Shown: in pieces, positions 54,259-64,000 of the stretch
Layout: each line of letters starts with the position of its first letter
Numbering within the stretch: the first letter of the stretch is position 1
Notes under the pieces: model-generated
Database searches by the model: none
What the model was told of the DNA's origin: nothing
What the model saw: the letters and a program-made list of their open reading frames with translations, nothing else
DNA from: Blumeriella jaapii
Lineage: Eukaryota; Ascomycota; Leotiomycetes; Helotiales; Drepanopezizaceae
Reading direction: 5' to 3'
DNA: 64,000 nucleotides
NCBI GenBank assembly: GCA_009599575.1
Contig: VWND01000011.1
Span: forward strand, 992,001 to 1,056,000
Program-made: the position numbers and the translations under genes

Positions 54259-55290
54259 ATATCGAAAAAAAATTATTAAAAAAGCTAAATTTTTTATTCG
54301 GTATGCAAAGCGAAATTTCCGCTAAAATAAAAAAATAATATTTTATATTAATTAAAAAAAAATTAACGCTTGTATTTTAGCTTTCGACGATAAAATAAAA
54401 AAAAGTAAACCGGATACAAACAACGTTTTACGAATATTCGAATTAAATAAAACGATTTTAAAAAATAAATATTAGATTTTTTAATAAATACGGAAAATCG
54501 AAAAATCGCGGCTTCGAATTTATACGATAAAGCGAAGCAAAAAAAATATAAATTAATCAACGATTTCGTTGCTTATTTAAATAATTTCGAATAATAATTG
54601 CAAATAATAAACGATGCGATTAAAAAAAAAATGCTTTTCGTAAAACTTCGATTTACTTTTCGAAAAAAAATTATTAAACAAAGTAATATTATAATTATAA
54701 GCTCGTACGAAAAATTAATATTAATCGCTCGTTGTATCGAAAATGCTAATAAAATTATCAGCGACGAAACGAAAAATAATAAACGACGAAACGAACGCAA
54801 AAAAAAAAAAAAAAAAAAAAAATTTATATTTACGATTAAAATTTAAAAGCTAAAACAAATACATATCGTTTTCGATTCGAAAATACGTTATAAAAAAACG
54901 AAAGCGAAAAAACGATAATTCTAACAAAATTTCTTAAAATCCTAAAACTTTTAACGATTTCTTTTATTTTTCGAAATGCAATCGCTGTTAAAAAGCAAAA
55001 TACCGTATAGCCAATTGTTTAAAAATCGAATATTATAAATGCAACAGAAAAAAATATATAATTCTAAACTATTCCGAAGCTAATAAATTTAAAAATTCGG
55101 AAAAAACTTCCGCTCGATTTTAATTTCGTCGCTGCTAATAAAATCGAACGAAAAAAAAAAGCAAAAAAAAATAATTTTAATCGAAATTAAAAAAGCTAAA
55201 AGCGAAACTCGTATAAAGCGAGTTTTTATCGATTGCGACGCGAAAAAAAACTGCGTAATCTAAAAGTTATTAATTAAATGTAAATAAAAA
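54259..55290 (+). pseudogene. Gypsy-5 gag part 2 and protease
   Basis: Gag resumes as YRKKIIKKAKFFIRYAKRNF, then FLINTENRKIAASNLYDKAK and INDFVAYLNNFE. This matches the retrotransposon Gag pattern with a conserved FVAYLxxLE. It continues in the frame 54598-54846 (NDAIKKKMLFVKLRFTFRKK, SYEKLILIARCIENANKI). The protease is at about 55205-55250 (RVFIDCDAKKNCVI for VLIDSGAxxNFI), with Ser-Gly replaced by Cys-Asp. The minus frames here are shadows. Confidence 0.75.
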
Positions 55291-55799
55291 CTAATTTAAA
55301 AACGTTTTAATTTATTTACGATTAAAAAAAAAAGTAATTATTTACGATACGCATACGTAATTTATTCGCGCTATTAATAATTATAAAACAATTAAAAAAA
55401 TATAAAGCGATTTCGTGGCTTGCGATATAAATATTCCAAAAGTTTTATTTATTTTAGAATTCTTTTGATTGCGAAATATCGACCCCGCTATAAGCTTTCG
55501 AGCTAAATCGTAGCGATATTTAATCGAACGCTTATAATTTAATTTCGTTATAATTAAACGTTTTAAAACAAAATTCAAAAAAAAGCAAGCGTTGTATATC
55601 GTTTTGAAAAAAGCTACTGAAAAACAATATTAATTACTTTTTAAATACGACGATTACGCCGACGTGTTTAACGATACCGCCGCGGTTATTTTAATTTTTT
55701 ATTATTTTATAAAGCATCGAATAAACTTCGCGAAAAAGAAAAATCCTTTTTGAAAACCAATTTATTTTTTGTCGGAATTTAAACTTATCGAATTGCGCC

Positions 55800-56420
55800 A
55801 ATATCTCGATTCGAATTTAAAAAAAAACTGAATAAAAAAATCTATTAGCCCTGCCGGCGTATCGGTAATATTTATACCGAAAAAAAACGGAAGTTTACGA
55901 TTATGCGTCGATTATAAAAATTTAAACGCAGTTACGATTAATAATCGAACTTTTTTGCTTTTTATAAGCGAAATTTTAAATCGTTTAAAAAAAGCTAAAA
56001 TATTTATTAAGCTAAATTTTATTTGGGCGTATTACCGCTTTCGAATAAAAGAAAAAGATAAATAAAAAACTGCGTTTCGCATTCGTTACGAACATTTCGA
56101 ATACTACGTATTATTTTTCGGCTTTTCGAACGCATTAGCAATTTTCCAAGCGTATATTAATCAAGTTTTAATCGGTTTAATAAATATTACGTATATAATT
56201 TATTTTAACGATATTTTAATATTTTCCGAAAACTTCGACGATTATATAAACGCGGAAATTTTTTTTTTCGAAAAACTTCGTATTAACAAACTTTACGAAA
56301 ATCTGAAAAAATATGCTTTCGATACGAATACAATTAAGTTTTTAAGCTTCGTCGTTATTTTTACGGAAATCAAAATAAACCCAAAAAAAGTAAATAATAT
56401 TCGGAAATAGCTTTTTTTTA
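55800..56420 (+). pseudogene. Gypsy-5 reverse transcriptase
   Basis: Unusually readable: ISPAGVSVIFIPKKNGSLRL, CVDYKNLNAVTINNRTFLLF, ISEILNRLKKAKIFIKLNF, YYRFRIKEKDK, KTAFRIRYEHFEYYVLFFGF, SNALAIFQAYINQVLIGLI, the palm motif YFNDILIFSEN for YLDDILIFSED, and LSFVVIFTEIKINPKKV. A single frame carries about 190 codons with one stop. First catalytic Asp: LN for LD. It is the best preserved gypsy RT here. Confidence 0.88.
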
Positions 56421-56429
56421 TTATATAGC

Positions 56430-57060
56430 GAAATATTTAAATGTTTTTAGGTTTTATTAATTTTTATAAACGTTTTATTAAAAATTACGCTAAGCTTTGC
56501 CGATTTATTGTAAATTTTTTAAAAAAAATACAACGAAAAAAATTATCGGGCCTTTTTCGTTTTTTATTCGAAGCGAAAATCGCTTTTTTATTTTTAAAAG
56601 AAAAATTTTGCTAAGCATCGATTTTACGCTATTTCGACTTTCGATTAAAAATTCAAATCGAAACAAACGCTTCGAAATTCGCTATAAGCGAAATATTATT
56701 TTAATTCTTCGGAAAAGATGCGAAAGTATATTAGTATTTTATCGCGTATTATTCGAAAAAGCTTTTTTTTATAAAACAAAAATACGAAATCCACGACGCT
56801 AAACTAATAGCTATAATTTACGCTTTTAAATAATAAAACTAATATTTACGTAACGCTTCCGACGTTATTATTATGCGTACAAATTATTATAATCTGAAAT
56901 ATTTTTTTACGAAAAAACGTTTAAACGAACGCTAAGCGAAATAAGCCGACGAATTAGCTGAATACGATTTTGCAATCGAATATAAAACAAAAGTTTTTAA
57001 TTCGACGAATAATTTTTTCCGCCGGCCAGATTTAAAACCAGATTTAAAAAAAAATAACGA
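56430..57060 (+). pseudogene. Gypsy-5 RNase H
   Basis: Connection FLGFINFYKRFIKNYAKL, then IQIETNASKFAISEILF (family ETDASxxAxGxxLSQ, with Asp changed to Asn), IAYYSKKLFFIKQKYEIHDA, LIAIIYAFK. Then YYNLKYFFTKKRLNER and ADELAEYDFAIEYKTKV (family LTDHxNLxYFxTTKxLNRRQARWAExLxxYDFxIxYRPG). The separate frame 56497-56802 reads another phase. Confidence 0.82.
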
Positions 57061-57489
57061 ATAGCTGCCTACGCTGTATTATAAGCTGAAACTAGCTTAT
57101 TTAAAAATTTATAAAATGTTTTCCGTAATAAAAATACGTAGCATAAACCATTTCGCGCCGATAAGTATTCGAAGCTTTTATTAACGGAATTAAAAAGTAA
57201 AAAGCAAACGGTAAAAAATTAAATAAAAAGCTTTTTCGCCGAATTATTTTTTACTAATATTATTAATTGCAAATAATATATACTACGAAGCGTAGCCGCT
57301 GTGTTACTATAATTCGAAACGGCTAATAACGAGCTAGCAAAACCGATTTACAAAATTATTTTTTAATTGCAAAAATCTGATTTTTTTATATTACAAAAAA
57401 CGTACGAATCGGCTTCGCAAAGCAATCGAGCCGGATCCGAGAAATATTAGCGTATAAGCCAAAATAAATTACTACGTTATAAAAAACGT

Positions 57490-58400
57490 ACCTATATTTC
57501 GAATAAAAGCGTTATTAAAAGCGAAATATTAAAAATTAATCACGACGATCCGACCGCCGGCTATTAAAACTTTCGGCGAACGCTAAAACTGATTAAAAAA
57601 AAGTATTTTTGGTCTGGTTTACGAAGCGACGTAAAACGTTACGTTAATACGTATGAAAAATGCCAGAAAAGCAAATCTAAAAAACACCGATTTTATAACG
57701 AATTAGCTTTTTTTTCGATTTTTACGAAATTTAAAAAAAAAAATTATAAATTTTATTACGCATTTATTTTTTAGCAAAAAACGAAATCGTATTTACGATT
57801 CGATATTCGTTATAATAAACCGATATACGAAGCTGTCGAAATATATACCGATATAAAAAACGATTTTAATTTTAAATTTGGCTGAAATATTCATATAATA
57901 TATTTACAAAGATTTTAGCTGTTTTAAAAAAATTATTATAAACAAAAGATTAGTTTTTATTAATAAATTTGAATTTTTAATAATATTTTATTTATAAATA
58001 CGACGTCGATTAAGCATCGCTTTTCATTTTTAAACCGATAGCTAAACGAAACGTTAAAATCAAATTTTAAAATTTTATTTTCGTACGTATTACGATTATC
58101 GATAAAACGATTGGGCTACGAAGCTTGTTTTAGCCGAGTTTACGTATAACAACTCGATATACGTTTTTACGGATTTTATTTTTTTTCGCATATTATACAG
58201 CTTTTATTTAAAACTTGGCAGCAACGTCGAAAGCGACGTCGTAAAAAAAAAAGATACCGTTAGCGGAAAAACGAATTAAAATATTATAAAAAAAAAAATT
58301 CTAATAAAAAGCTAAAAAAGGCCAACGCGAATTATAAAAAATTCTACGACGTTAAATATAAAAAAACTAAATTTTAAATAAGCGATAAAATATTATTTTC
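57490..58400 (+). pseudogene. Gypsy-5 integrase, decayed
   Basis: Zinc-binding end KSIFGLVYEAT-like (family YYWPGMxxDV), then CEKC-type remnants, FKKKIINFITHLFFSKK (family DFIxxLPxS), IINRYTKLSKYIPI (family VVDRLTKxAHFIP), FEFLIIFYL, SIAFHF-TDS-TKR-NQILK (family STAFHPQTDGQTERxNQxLE) and KLVLAEFTYNNSIYVFT (family LPLAEFAYNNSxHxST). Motif order is intact, with Gln, Trp and Arg codons as stops. Confidence 0.8.
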
Positions 58401-58499
58401 GACCAAAAACCTTCGATAGCTTCGATTTTTTCGAAAGTTTTTAAATAAATATTTAAAGTTTTTTAAAATCAAGCGAGTTATATATAAGCACGGCCAAGC

Positions 58500-58850
58500 T
58501 TATTAATTCGAGCTTTTTTTTTAATATCGTATTTACGATATTTTTTACGTTTTTTTATTAAAATTTTGGCAAGGTCGAAACGATACCGAGCCGAAAAATA
58601 ATATAATAAAATTTTAAAAACCCGAAAAATACGAAATCAAATTAATATAAACTTACAAAAATACAAAAAAAAGCCGATATTACTTGGTGCGATAAAAAAT
58701 TTATTTATTAAACGAAAACTCGTAAAAATCAGAAAATCATTTTACGAACGTAAAAAAGATTATAAAAAAATACTTAAAAAATACGATAAATAATAGCAAC
58801 GGAGCAGTAACGAATACGCGCCGTAAAAAAAAAAAAAAAAAAAAAAACAT
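58500..58850 (+). pseudogene. Gypsy-5 chromodomain
   Basis: PEKYEIKLI-TYKNTKKSRYY, LVR-KIYLLNENS-KSENHF, then TNVKKIIKKYLKNT. Family: EYEVExILxxRxxxGxxxYLVKWxGYxxxExTWEPxxxLxNAxxxIxEY. Clear chromodomain pattern. It ends in NTRRKKKKKK at an A-run (58829-58847). Confidence 0.78.
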
Positions 58851-59381
58851 TTTAAAAATTTTTAAAACCGCCGCTAAAGCGATTTATTATTCGCATTATT
58901 ATCGTTATCGTTTTTTTTTTTTTATTTTTATCGCTATTTTTTTCAAATTTAAAAACAACGGCAGACTAAAAAAATTAATATTAAACGAATTCGCAAAATA
59001 TTCGATTTACCCTAATTAAAACTTTTACAATAGCCGTAATCGAATTTTAAATTGCAACTACGATATTTTTATAAAAAATTAATATTTGATTTAATCAATT
59101 AAAATAAATTCGAACGACGATTTCGAAACGTCGAAAAATACGTTTTATATTTATATCGTTAAACGGAAAAGCCGGCGCAGCCAAAGCTTTCAAAACAGTA
59201 GCAGCCGCCAAACCGGCAAAAGCGGGCGCAGCAGCAGCAACGGCAATCCGAGCCGCGGCGCGATTCGTACGATTTCCGATTATTATAAAAGCCGAAGCGT
59301 GATTTTTTTTATAACGATTTATATAAGCGTCGTAAATAATAAAATTAACAAAAGTTTTAGCAAAAGCTTTGGCTTCGGCAG
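58851..59381. other. Gypsy-5 tail with a G/C-richer repeat-like patch
   Basis: After the chromodomain, 59160-59270 is G/C-richer (GCAGCAGCAGCAACGGC) and encodes an Ala-rich minus frame (NRAAARIAVAAAAPAFAGLA) that stays open from 59381 to about 59100. The plus frame gives a Ser/Lys/Arg-rich reading. Which strand, if any, was coding is unclear. The 3' LTR expected after this is not in the window. Confidence 0.4.
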
Positions 59382-59681
59382 TGTTGCGCTATATTTACAT
59401 ACCTTTATTTTCTTTCATTTCTTTTGTTCCAGATTCATTCTTCCTGTACGCTTTCAGTAGTTAAATGTTCCTGGAGCTCGGAAAAGCTCGTAGTCACGTG
59501 ATAACGAGCCTTCTCGAAAACTAGTTTTTCCGAGCGAATAATTAAGCGAGCCCGAATTTTCCGTTTTCTGCGAAAAGCTCGCCAGTCAGACTTAGAACAA
59601 TAAGTAATATTTTATTGCATACAATTTATCCGTTTTAATTTCCGGTAAGAGTTCTTACCGACTCTTTAGCTATGCACGACA
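59382..59681 (+). repeat. Copia-1 right copy 5' LTR
   Basis: 300 bp, TGTTGCGC to GCACGACA. CACGTG at 59495-59500 lies within the same dyad as in the left copy. Confidence 0.93.
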
Positions 59682-59691
59682 GTTATAAGCC
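59682..59691 (+). other. Copia-1 primer binding site (right copy)
   Basis: GTTATAAGCC directly after the LTR, identical to the left copy. Confidence 0.5.
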
Positions 59692-60099
59692 TCGGAGCCA
59701 ATTAATAAGCTTTTTTCTGCAATGCATACGCTAGAAAACTCGTTAAAAGCTTTTTTCGGTCAATTTATTCGAATTGTTAAAAAAATTCGTAAAAGATTAT
59801 ATTTTACAAAGTTTTTTTTATTTGGCAAAAAGCCACGAATCGATAAAAGGCTATTAAAAGTGCGGAAAGCGTTAATTTTTCGATTTTTTTAATTTACAAA
59901 TCTTATTTTTATTTTTTTATCTTTTTTAATTTAATCAATCGACTTTTTACAACGAAAATAATATATCGGCTTTTACGAAAAAAAAGGTTTTTCTTCACGA
60001 CCTAAAATCGTAAATTTTCTAATTAAAAGCGTATAAATTTCATCGATCAGGAATTTTTTCTTTCGAATATACCGATCCTGATCTTCCATTTCGCTTTTT

Positions 60100-61500
60100 T
60101 ATTAATAAACGATTATAAAAATAATTTTCATATTAGTTTATCGATTAAAAAAACAAAAAGCGCTAAGCAAACTACGATAAAAAATACGCCGAATACAACG
60201 GCATAACCGAGGCAAAAAAAGCCGCCGTTACGATTAATAATTTTTCCGATAGGCTTCGATTAGCTAATTTGACTTTCGACGATTTGAAAAATAAAATCGA
60301 TCATTTTTTTAAAAACTATTTAAAAAAGCTTAAAAAATAGCAGAAGTACGTTATTGCCTATCAGAAGTTGCTCGACTAAGTCTTTTCAATTGTAAAAATC
60401 AGTTTGATAAATTTTGCAATTGCTTAATCGAAAATTAACGCTATTAATAATAAAAAAGCGTACGTTATTTTTTATATTAATTTGCAAAAAGATTTTTTAA
60501 TAAATAGAAATATGCGAAAAGTCAAAAATCTATATTATAAAAGAAAACAAAAATCATTTCAAGTATTCGTTCGTATTTTAAAAAAAAATATTATTTTTAT
60601 ATATTTTTTCGTAATTAGCTCCGTCAGATCTGACTACAAAAACACTTTTCGTAAAGCGTATAGCGAAAGGATAAATATAACCGAGTAAATAAAAAAATAG
60701 CAGACCGCTTACAAAGCAGCTATCGAATATAAAATTTCTGATATAAATGGCCGCTACGCTGCCACCGATTTTTTCGACGCAATCGCCGTATATATTAATT
60801 TATAATAAGCGAACGGCAAAAAGGCTAAGTATTTAAAAAACGAATTTGCCGGCTTTTTTTATAAAAAAATTTCAATCGAATTAAGCTTTATAATCTTTTT
60901 TTTTTTAAAAACAACCGAGGATTCGATAATTTAAGCCGAAAAGTCGGAGTTTTCGCTATTTTTTTTTTTTCGATTCTGAAAACAACGATATTTCGAAAAA
61001 TCGTAAAAAAAAAAAAAAAAAAAGCAAAAAAAAAAAAAAAAAATTATGACTGTTTATACGACATTTTTTAAAAAGCGTTATTTTTATTTCCTAACCGATT
61101 GTAAAAAGCTTTTGTACGTAATAAATAATCGTTGTAAAAAAAAATTTTTTTTCCAACTTTTTAAATAAGCAGAAAATCGCTGAAATGCGAAAAAAGCTGT
61201 TTTTTCAATTATAAAAAGGTTTTTTTTTTAAAAACTTTAAATAAAAAAGATATCCAAATGGTCGCAATTAATAAAATCTTTAAAATTCTAATAATCAAAT
61301 TAAAACAGATTTTAAAATCAATTTTTAAAAACGACCAAAAAAAATTTTTTTTTACTGCAACTTTTTGTTTTTTTTTGCTTTAATACGATTAAAAAGCATT
61401 TCGGAATCAACGTTTTAATTTTAAAAATTTAATTAATATTATTTTTTAAATAAAAGTATTTTTTTTTAATAATTGTTTTGAAACTTATTTAATAAACGAT
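60100..61500 (+). pseudogene. Copia-1 right copy gag, decayed
   Basis: Plus frames include AKYAEYNGI-like sequence near 60190, then LKNELAGFF-type pieces (60840). At 61050-61130, KRYFYFLTDCKKLLYVINNR is the equivalent of the knuckle region seen in the left copy, with one more Cys kept (DCKKL for DYKKL). The frame 60482-60688 reads another phase. Confidence 0.5.
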
Positions 61501-61879
61501 AAAAACTTTTTTATCGAAAAATTTTATAAAAAAATTAATAATCTTATTAATAACGTTTATGCAAATATACAAAGTTTTTTAATCGTCGGGGAAAAAAAAA
61601 TCGTTTAATAAAAAAAGCTTTTTCGCAAAAAAAATAAAAAGCTTTGAAATATAATTTTTAATAATATAACGTTCGTTTCAAATTTTATTATTAATATTAT
61701 TTCCGTTAGTTTTTTTAGCTAAAAAAAATTATTAATTTCAAAAGTCAAATAATACTTTTTCGTTTTAAAAGTCTTAAAAGCTTTATTTTGAAACGTTAAT
61801 ATTAAACGATCGCCGATTTTTATATATTTAAATATATTAAAATCAATTGTTTTTTTTTGTTCGTATTTTTTACGTAATA

Positions 61880-62959
61880 ATTTAAACTTTTTAAAACGTG
61901 ATTCGCTCGGCCTAATAATTTATATAATTCCGAAACGTTATACGCGTTATAAATTCAAAAAAAGCAGCGTGTTTACGTACGATCGGAATAACGATGCGCG
62001 TTTATAATATTTTCGTTCGGGCTATTTAAGTAAAAACGCGTTCGAAAAGCTGGTCGAAAACATTCGTAAAATAAAAATCAAACGCTTAATCAAAATAAAA
62101 TGCGAAAAATATGCTGTTACGTATTTAAAATAAATAATTTCAAAAGCAATATTAAAAAACAAATTTTTTAAATTTTTTTCGCATCGGCTAGGATTTTTAC
62201 GATTATTTTAAAAATCGTAAAAAAACTTACAACGGCTCGACGTAAATATTTTTAATAAAAAACGAATATAATAAAAAGATTTGAATTTTCGCTATTAAAA
62301 CGAAAAGTATAAAAATCGTTTTAAACCGTTTCCAAACGTTCGACGTATAAATAAAACGTTAATATAACTTTTTTATTTGCAAAATTCGATAAAATAACGA
62401 ATCGTCGGTAATTTCAAAATAAAAAAACATTATTTCGGAGTATTAAAAATAAACTAAGCGCAAAAGTATCGATCTGAAATTAATTTTATTTTACGTATAT
62501 TAATCAAACGGCTCGATCGAACGAGCAAAAAAAAAAGTAATTAAACGTTCGATAAAAATAAAAATTAAAGCGGATCTTTTAATCTTTTTTTGATCCGAAA
62601 TAATAAAAGCAGCAGCGCATTTGTATAATATATCGCCGTTTGCGAAAAAACAATTTAAATTTTCAAATAAAATTTTATACAACTGATTCAGGCAATATTT
62701 CCGGTATTACGACCCTGCTATTATAAAAGCGCGTACGGCCGATCTCAAATCAAATTAAAGCAAAGTTTATACGTACGAAGCTCGTGCGTATTTAATAATA
62801 AAAAATCTAAAAGCTATAAAACACAAAAGAAAATTTAAAATCCTTCCGAGAAAATATATCGGATATTTGGTTAAATATAACGTTTTTAATATTTACAAAA
62901 TTTGAGTTTTTTAGCTAATGCGTATAATTACGAGCCGAAACGTAATATTTAACGAATTC
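61880..62959 (+). pseudogene. Copia-1 right copy integrase, decayed
   Basis: Pre-integrase SGYLSKNAFEKLVENIRKIK at 62020-62080 and IKIKCEKYAVTYLK. Then broken core, and at 62830-62955 RKYIGYLVKYNVFNIYKI, then ITSRNVIFNEF (family GYLVGYxxxNIYRIWIPS..VIRSRDVxFDE). It ends at FNEF where Gypsy-2 copy 3 enters. The minus frame 62500-62682 is a shadow. Confidence 0.75.
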
Positions 62960-63226
62960 TGTAAAACGGTGATACCTTGTATTAATGGAAGTTGGTAGTT
63001 TTAGCTATGGTCGAGGCATGGACCCCTCCGAAACCCCCTGCCACTAACTACCTTTAACAAATATAAAAGCAAAGCACTCTTTTAGATAGTATTATAAGCA
63101 CGCAGTCCAATTTATACTTTTATTTATTTTTCTTTTCCTTTTTTCAGTTTTTTCTAAAGATTCCCTAGATTATTTTACTTACCGATATATGGCCGTATTA
63201 ATTTGGTTTTTTTATTTACTTTTATA
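62960..63226 (+). repeat. Gypsy-2 copy 3 5' LTR
   Basis: 267 bp, TGTAAAAC to CTTTTATA. This copy keeps the TG start lost in the others. Confidence 0.92.
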
Positions 63227-64000
63227 TTTGATAATTTACGCAGAAATTTAAACTTCGATGTTTCGTTTTTATATATTCGCCGATGCATTTTTCAAATTCG
63301 CAATCAAAATCGATTCCGATATTTCGCTATTACGGTTTAAAAGACTTTTTATATGATATTATTCGCAGCTGTATTATATAAAAAATTTCTAATAACTTTT
63401 TTTATTTTGCGTACAATTATTAAATTACAAAAATGCAATATATTTCAGAAACGTTTGAAATTACGGTTAGGCAATTTTAAACCGTGCGAAATTTAAAGCG
63501 CGAAAATCGCTTTTTTATTTAAAAATAACAAATCGAATATTGGTTCGTACGCTTCGACCGCTGCGCTCGGCCCTTCTGAATTAAATTTCTTTTGGTTAAA
63601 CGCTTAGCGAAAACTTAACCTTTTGATTTTACGCTTTGTAATTATAACAATTACAATTTGCGGCTTTTTATTAAAAATAATAAAAAAATGGCTGTACGTG
63701 TATTAGCCTAAGCCACGGAATATCGAAACCGTAAATTATACAGCAATATTATATTAATCTAATTAACCTATTAAAAAACAAGTTTTTTAATATACTATTT
63801 AAATGTTTAAACGCAATTTTATTTTATTTAATTTCTTTAAAAAACATAAAAACTTTTTTAATAGCTCCTTTATTAAAAACGATTTTTTTTATATTAAAAA
63901 CTTTTAATTTGCAATTCCAAAAAACATTTATTTATTTAATTCAAACTTTACCAACATTTTTACTAATATTATAAACAACGACGCTTTTCGTTTTTTTATG
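62960..64000 (+). mobile_element. Gypsy-2 copy 3, 5' end only, running out of the window
   Basis: LTR 62960-63226, RIP-altered primer site (TGATAATTTACGC, 63229-63241), the long leader, and the first gag residues (NNDAFRFFM) at the very end. It is the reverse complement of 32060-33098. It lies in the Copia-1 integrase. The left flank ends AATTC. Its pol and any extra frame lie beyond 64000. Confidence 0.9.

Larger units (their letters stand above)
44849..59381 (+). mobile_element. Gypsy-5, Ty3/gypsy element split by two Copia-1 insertions
   Basis: Plus-strand gypsy: 5' LTR 44849-45169, gag split by Copia-1 (46015-54258), then protease, RT, RNase H, integrase and chromodomain to about 58850. 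A tail of about 530 bp follows, before a second Copia-1 copy at 59382. No 3' LTR is seen, so the element probably continues beyond the inverted Copia-1 and the window. Its own visible sequence is about 6.3 kb. It inserted into the Gypsy-4 LTR. Confidence 0.83.
59382..62959 (+). mobile_element. Copia-1 right copy, inverted to the left copy, 3' part beyond window
   Basis: 5' LTR 59382-59681, primer site, gag (from about 60100), then pre-integrase and integrase to 62959, where Gypsy-2 copy 3 interrupts. It matches the left copy from 53956 down to about 50690 in reverse complement, for example the stretch around GCTATTAATAATAAAAAAGC (60440) and 53200. Left flank: GGCAG. The RT half would lie beyond the window. 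The two Copia-1 5' LTRs face each other 5.1 kb apart. Confidence 0.9.

Noticed and set aside
53957..59681. Reading the two 300-bp repeats as the LTR pair of Gypsy-5
   Set aside because: They are inverted, not direct. The left one pairs in direct order with 46015-46316 (duplication ATATC), and the sequence next to both is Copia-1 internal sequence.

Overview
The window is a dense nest of decayed transposable elements. I see no intact host gene, tRNA or rRNA. The sequence is very AT-rich, and copies of the same repeat differ almost only by C-to-T and G-to-A changes. These changes turn CAA, CAG, CGA and TGG codons into stops and alter catalytic motifs (YxDD to YLNN, DSG to DFK). This is the footprint of repeat-induced point mutation (RIP), so the likely source is a filamentous ascomycete (Pezizomycotina). 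The species cannot be told. Family names below (Gypsy-1 to -5, Copia-1, NA-LTR, TIR element) are mine.

Left part (1-14559, + strand unless stated): two Gypsy-1 copies lie in tandem and share an LTR (1-3674 and 3411-9404). They appear to sit inside a minus-strand Gypsy-2 copy (9405-13238), which itself interrupts a third Gypsy-1 copy (13239-14559). Next come an unrecognised stretch, a solo LTR with target duplication GCTGA (15008-15220), and a 2.2-kb inverted structure of palindromic blocks and CAC/GTG minisatellites (15491-17701). A broken minus-strand Gypsy-5 LTR follows (17702-17933).

Middle (17934-44848): Gypsy-4 (minus strand) is split by Gypsy-3 (20457-39545, + strand, target duplication TTTCC). 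Gypsy-3 is split by an 11.3-kb Gypsy-2 copy (21813-33098, minus strand) and by a fresh non-autonomous LTR element (37183-38981, target duplication GTTAT, LTRs identical by eye). Gypsy-4 also holds a Gypsy-1 solo LTR (19442-19709, target duplication GCGGT) and a 1.2-kb terminal-inverted-repeat element (42788-43982).

Right part (44849-64000): Gypsy-5 (+ strand) starts inside the outer LTR of Gypsy-4. Its gag is split by a complete Copia-1 element (46015-54258, minus strand, target duplication ATATC). Downstream of its pol lies a second, inverted Copia-1 copy (59382 onward), itself interrupted by a third Gypsy-2 copy (62960 to the window end).

The elements follow standard LTR-retrotransposon logic: Gag particle, protease, reverse transcriptase/RNase H, then integrase, with a chromodomain visible in Gypsy-1, -3 and -5. 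None could make its proteins as it stands. The most unusual item is a reading frame of about 1,080 codons of unknown function after integrase in the large Gypsy-2 copy (22185-25440, minus strand). Next are an antisense frame in the 3' part of Copia-1 and the foldback-like minisatellite structure.
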